Source: Rhodospirillales bacterium (lineage in GTDB: Bacteria > Pseudomonadota > Alphaproteobacteria > CACIAM-22H2). Taken from it: a stretch of DNA of 40,303 nt. Of the stretch, positions 37,690 through 40,303 are shown piece by piece. Position 1 is the first letter of the stretch, and every line of letters begins with the position of its first letter. The notes under the pieces are model-generated. The model did not search any database and had not been told where the DNA came from. It was given only the letters and a program-made list of their open reading frames with translations. The stretch covers positions 1 to 40,303 of the forward strand of contig CANFCX010000011.1 of the NCBI GenBank assembly GCA_947445225.1. The letters are read 5' to 3'. The position numbers and the translations under genes were made by a program.

Positions 37690-38028
37690 ATGCCGCGAAT
37701 GACGTTTGTCGACACCGAAGGAAAGCGTCATGAAGTGGACGCTCCGATCGGGCTATCGGTGCTTGAGATTGCTCATCGGAACGGGATCGATCTCGAAGGC
37801 GCTTGTGAAGGCTCGCTGGCGTGCTCGACCTGCCACATCATCGTCCTTCCCGAGGATTTCGAACGCCTGGCCGAGCCCACAGAGGACGAGGAGGATATGC
37901 TCGACCTCGCCTTCGGGCTTACGCAGACCTCCCGCCTCGGGTGCCAAATCATCATCACCGAGGAGCTTGACGGCTTGACCGTTACGCTGCCCGCGGGCAC
38001 TCGCAACCAGATGGCCGACAAAGACTAA
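37690..38028 (+). CDS. Adrenodoxin-type [2Fe-2S] ferredoxin
   Basis: This encodes 112 residues. The cluster cysteines are 39, 45, 48 and 85 (C-x5-C-x2-C-x36-C) in [16 protein letters not shown] and [10 protein letters not shown], the pattern of vertebrate-type and Isc ferredoxins. The acidic stretch [20 protein letters not shown] is the usual partner-docking region. Its neighbours suggest that it supplies electrons for Fe-S cluster assembly. ATG 37690 is taken as the start; ATG 37699 (MTFVDTEG) would also do. It follows the HesB gene after 95 bases. Confidence 0.93.
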   Translation: MPRMTFVDTEGKRHEVDAPIGLSVLEIAHRNGIDLEGACEGSLACSTCHIIVLPEDFERLAEPTEDEEDMLDLAFGLTQTSRLGCQIIITEELDGLTVTLPAGTRNQMADKD

Positions 38029-38040
38029 GGGGCCAGCGAC

Positions 38041-38298
38041 CTAACCGGTCGGAGGCCGCTTCTCGACCATCGCCTCGTAGATGGCGCGGATCACGCTGCC
38101 CTGTTTCACCGTACCGTATTCCAGCGATTCGACGCCGGCCTGCATCATGGCCGCCGTCGCCTCCTTGGGGACCAAAATCAGCCCCGCGCGCTCGAGCGCG
38201 GCGATCACGGCATCGGCCTGCCCGCCATAGTCTTCGTAGAAATATCGGGTGTCGGCTTCTTTGATGGTCTTGGCGATGTAGTCGCGGATGGTCATCAT
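38041..38298 (-). CDS. Small protein of unknown function
   Basis: This encodes 85 residues (or 84 from the next ATG) beginning [20 protein letters not shown]. It is mixed helical, contains no cysteine, no signal peptide and no membrane segment, and carries a patterned middle part ([20 protein letters not shown], then [15 protein letters not shown]). I do not recognise the family; the composition and codon use are those of a real gene. It converges on the ferredoxin gene with 12 bases between stops and diverges from mnmA. The open frame extends to 38367, but an A/G-rich site (GGGAGATG) just before ATG 38298 supports the shorter version. Confidence 0.65.
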   Translation of the reverse strand: MMTIRDYIAKTIKEADTRYFYEDYGGQADAVIAALERAGLILVPKEATAAMMQAGVESLEYGTVKQGSVIRAIYEAMVEKRPPTG

Positions 38299-38393
38299 CG
38301 CGGTGCATCTCCCTCCGCCTTGAACCCGGCCGAAACGAACGCGGGCGCGGCCTGCCGATTGATCCACGCCGGCAAGCGGTTATAGTCGCCGCC

Positions 38394-39560
38394 ATGAATT
38401 CCTTGGGAATAGCCAAAACACCGGCCGACACCCGCATCGTGGTGGCGATGTCCGGCGGTGTCGATAGTTCCGTCGTGGCGGCCATGCTGACCGCCGAGGG
38501 TTACGAAGTCGTCGGCATCACCCTTCAGCTCTACGATCAGGGTGCGGCGACAGGACGCAAAGGCGCTTGCTGCGCCGGGCAGGATATCCATGACGCTCGA
38601 CGCATTGCGGAAAAACTCGGGATTGCGCATTACGTTCTCGACTATGAGGAGAGGTTTCGAAAGGCGGTGATCGGACCTTTCGCCGATGCCTATGCACGCG
38701 GCGAGACACCCGTTCCTTGCATCGATTGCAACCGCACCGTCAAGTTCCGCGACTTGATCGCGACCGCGCGCGACCTAGGCGCCGATGCCCTGGCCACCGG
38801 CCACTATGCCCAACGCATTGTCGGCCGGGACGGGCCGGAGCTTCATCGCGCCGCCGACGCGGCCCGCGACCAAAGCTACTTCTTGTTCGCCACGACCCGC
38901 GAGCAGCTCGATTTCTTGAGGCTGCCGCTGGGCGGGCTTGGCAAGGCCGAGACCCGAACGCTCGCACGGCGCTTTGGATTGGCCGTGGCGGACAAAGCCG
39001 ATAGCCAGGACATTTGCTTCGTTCCCAGCGGCCATTATGCGCGCATCGTCAACGCAATTCGGCCCGATTCGGCCGCGCCCGGAGAAATCGTTCATCTCGA
39101 TGGCCGAATCTTAGGTCGCCACGAAGGGATCGCTCATTTCACCATCGGCCAACGCCGCGGTCTCGGCGTCGGAGCCGAGGGCAGCAGTGGCGAGCCGCTT
39201 TTCGTGAACCGGCTCGATCCTGCGTCGCGTCGGGTCGTGGTTGGCCCGAAGGCAGCCCTGGGACGCGAGCGGGTTCACTTGCGCGACGTTAACTGGCTCG
39301 GTGCGGCCGGGCCGTTCGAACCCCACATGAACGTCCAAGTAAAATGTCGTTCGAGCCAGGCCCCGGTTTCGGCATCGATCCTGTCCTATTCCGGAGATGA
39401 GGCCGAGGTGGTGTTTGCCCAGGCGCAGCCTGCCGTTGCGCCGGGGCAGGCCTGCGTCTTCTATGCACAGGACCGTGTCCTTGGCGGCGGCTGGATCAAG
39501 CGTGAGACGATCGCCACGGCCGATGCCCGGCTTGACATGGCTCTCCGCGCGGACGTATAG
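38394..39560 (+). CDS. mnmA: tRNA-specific 2-thiouridylase MnmA
   Basis: This enzyme of 388 residues puts sulfur on uridine 34 of tRNA for Lys, Glu and Gln. The ATP-pyrophosphatase loop [15 protein letters not shown] lies near the N-terminus. The two catalytic cysteines are 109 in [13 protein letters not shown] and 208 in [10 protein letters not shown], and ALATGHYAQ and [12 protein letters not shown] are also typical. The C-terminal beta-barrel ends normally. Its sulfur must come from a cysteine desulfurase such as the one encoded 1.2 kb upstream, directly or through relay proteins. tRNA-Met follows 20 bases after the stop. Confidence 0.96.
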   Translation: MNSLGIAKTPADTRIVVAMSGGVDSSVVAAMLTAEGYEVVGITLQLYDQGAATGRKGACCAGQDIHDARRIAEKLGIAHYVLDYEERFRKAVIGPFADAYARGETPVPCIDCNRTVKFRDLIATARDLGADALATGHYAQRIVGRDGPELHRAADAARDQSYFLFATTREQLDFLRLPLGGLGKAETRTLARRFGLAVADKADSQDICFVPSGHYARIVNAIRPDSAAPGEIVHLDGRILGRHEGIAHFTIGQRRGLGVGAEGSSGEPLFVNRLDPASRRVVVGPKAALGRERVHLRDVNWLGAAGPFEPHMNVQVKCRSSQAPVSASILSYSGDEAEVVFAQAQPAVAPGQACVFYAQDRVLGGGWIKRETIATADARLDMALRADV

Positions 39561-39580
39561 GGCGCGGACCCAATGGCTGA

Positions 39581-39655
39581 GGCGGCGTAGCTCAGCGGTA
39601 GAGCAGGGGAATCATAATCCCTTGGTCGGGGGTTCAAATCCCTCCGCCGCTACCA
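39581..39655 (+). tRNA. tRNA-Met (anticodon CAT), elongator type
   Basis: A full cloverleaf can be drawn. The acceptor arm GGCGGCG pairs with CGCCGCT, with a G-U closing pair. The D arm is GCTC/GAGC, the anticodon arm is GGGGA/TCCCT around loop ATCATAA (anticodon CAT), and the T arm is GGGGG/CCCTC around TTCAAAT. The CCA end is encoded at 39653-39655. Initiator tRNA is unlikely because the three G-C pairs expected at the base of the anticodon stem are absent. A CAT anticodon could also be the lysidine-modified Ile tRNA, but the overall sequence resembles elongator tRNA-Met. Confidence 0.93.
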
Positions 39656-39960
39656 CGCCCCCGCTCACGTGAGCAACTCGCGATTGAGCGATTGCCGGCC
39701 TTTGTGACGCCGCTTTTCGCGTGGATACTCTTAATTGACCCAAGAGCGGTCGAGTGAGTATCATTTGATCGTAATGAAGCTGGGGGCGGGAAATCCAACC
39801 AGTCGGCCGCGCTAGGATCGACTGGTTGGCGGCGCGGGTAATTATTCCTATAGTCACAACGGGCGCCTCGGTTGCGAGACCACCTGGCCGGGAAAATCGG
39901 ACGCCGGGCGCGGGGGATCGGCGAGGATTGTCGTTGCGGCGGGCGAAAGTGTAACGGCGA
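39656..39960 (+). promoter_or_regulatory. 305-bp intergenic region with inverted repeats and two candidate promoters
   Basis: No gene is seen here. It holds a 12-bp palindrome GCTCACGTGAGC at 39663-39674 just after the tRNA. It also holds a candidate promoter TTGACC (39735-39740) with TATCAT (39759-39764) at 18-base spacing, overlapped by the repeat GATACTC (39724-39730)/GAGTATC (39756-39762). A perfect 11-bp inverted repeat lies at 39795-39829, and a second candidate promoter TTGGCG (39826-39831) with TATAGT (39849-39854) at 17-base spacing. These probably control the gene at 39961. Confidence 0.45.
39795..39829. repeat. Perfect 11-bp inverted repeat before the last gene
   Basis: CCAACCAGTCG (39795-39805) and CGACTGGTTGG (39819-39829) are exact reverse complements around a 13-base loop. 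No T run follows. The right arm overlaps the -35 box of a candidate promoter, so it could be an operator for a dimeric regulator; a terminator for the tRNA transcript is the other reading. Confidence 0.6.
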
Positions 39961-40303
39961 ATGCCGATCCTGAAATCAGTCTTCGACTTTATTTTTGGCG
40001 GCGAGGAAAAGGGTCCCTCGGTCGGGGGCGGTCCGCTGGGCGTGATGACGCCTTTTGTCGTCCTCGTGGCGAATTTGAAGGGTGATGCCGAAGGCGCTGT
40101 CGGGCGGCGGGTGGTGGCCGCGCTTTCGGGTCGCGGCGGCCTGAGTGTCTTCGCCGTTCCCCAGAATTTGGAACCCGACGGCAACGGCGCGCCCTATGAG
40201 CAAATGGCGCGTGCCGCGGAAAAAGGCCGTTCCTGGCTCGAGGCAAGCTCGGCGAATCTGCTTATTTGGGGCAAGGTCACCGAGGATGGAAAGGCAGTTT
40301 CCC
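39961..40303 (+). CDS. Unknown protein, N-terminal 114 residues (partial)
   Basis: The gene starts at ATG 39961 (MPILKSVFDFIFGGEEKGPS) and runs off the right edge still open. The visible part contains MTPFVVLVANLKGDAEGAVG, then VVAALSGRGGLSVFAVPQNL, ARAAEKGRSWLEASSANLL and LIWGKVTEDGK. The pattern of a small alpha/beta domain ending in a strand with L-L-I-W-G-x-V resembles N-terminal regions of alphaproteobacterial TPR-containing proteins, but I cannot name it with confidence. There is no signal peptide. The ribosome-binding site is weak. Confidence 0.7.
   Translation, partial: MPILKSVFDFIFGGEEKGPSVGGGPLGVMTPFVVLVANLKGDAEGAVGRRVVAALSGRGGLSVFAVPQNLEPDGNGAPYEQMARAAEKGRSWLEASSANLLIWGKVTEDGKAVS

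Noticed and set aside
39581-39655. Initiator tRNA-fMet
   Set aside because: The anticodon stem lacks the run of three G-C pairs typical of initiators, and the body matches elongator tRNA-Met.

Overview
The window is a stretch of GC-rich bacterial chromosome, almost certainly from an alphaproteobacterium of the Rhodospirillales kind. The evidence is the gene content and order: divK-pleD, the DUF1849/EipB envelope protein, proS-lolC-lolD, guaB/RNA methyltransferase/guaA, pyrB-pyrC'-plsY-dprA-topA-rnr-S41 peptidase-rpmG, and cysE-iscR-cysteine desulfurase-HesB-ferredoxin. Nearly all of it is core housekeeping sequence with short gaps and overlapping start and stop codons. No phage, insertion sequence, rRNA or CRISPR array is visible.

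Layout. 1-4.2 kb: 3' end of a tag-type DNA glycosylase, a small exported protein of unknown function, proS, then lolC-lolD. 4.2-9.55 kb: guaB, an RsmB/NOP-type RNA methyltransferase with a repeat-encoded tail, a GNAT acetyltransferase and guaA. 9.55-12.5 kb: a P-type cation ATPase on the minus strand with what may be the first codons of an alcohol dehydrogenase beyond its 3' end; this is the most accessory-looking part. 12.5-15.2 kb: a Phd/VapC-type toxin-antitoxin pair, a cupin, cutA and an MFS transporter. 15.3-21.7 kb: aspS with an internal stop, a SPOR lipoprotein, eipB, a Mak-type sugar kinase on the minus strand, divK, and pleD with an internal stop. 21.7-32.8 kb: a long minus-strand run from pyrB down to rpmG. 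32.9-40.3 kb: anmK, an alpha/beta hydrolase (minus), cysE, iscR, a cysteine desulfurase, a HesB/IscA carrier, a ferredoxin, a small unknown gene (minus), mnmA, tRNA-Met and the start of an unknown gene.

Working together. guaB and guaA make GMP from IMP. pyrB with the dihydroorotase-like pyrC' serves pyrimidine synthesis. cysE, iscR, the desulfurase, HesB protein, ferredoxin and mnmA form a path from serine to cysteine to persulfide sulfur, used for Fe-S clusters and tRNA 2-thiouridine. divK and pleD are cell-cycle and cyclic-di-GMP signalling partners.

The most notable observations are: (1) in-frame stop codons in aspS and pleD, each one base from the family codon and each followed by an intact conserved frame; (2) a tandem array of about six 48-bp units, each carrying up to three small palindromes, translated in frame as a basic 16-residue repeat at the end of the RNA methyltransferase; (3) a PyrC whose HxH metal motif reads R-V-Q; (4) a SERCA/PMCA-like ATPase lacking most calcium ligands; (5) an inverted repeat with a consensus TATAAT at its centre in front of the toxin-antitoxin pair; (6) a dprA whose conserved N-terminal frame has no usable start. 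I see no clear new multi-gene system; the repeat array and the interrupted genes deserve the first checks.
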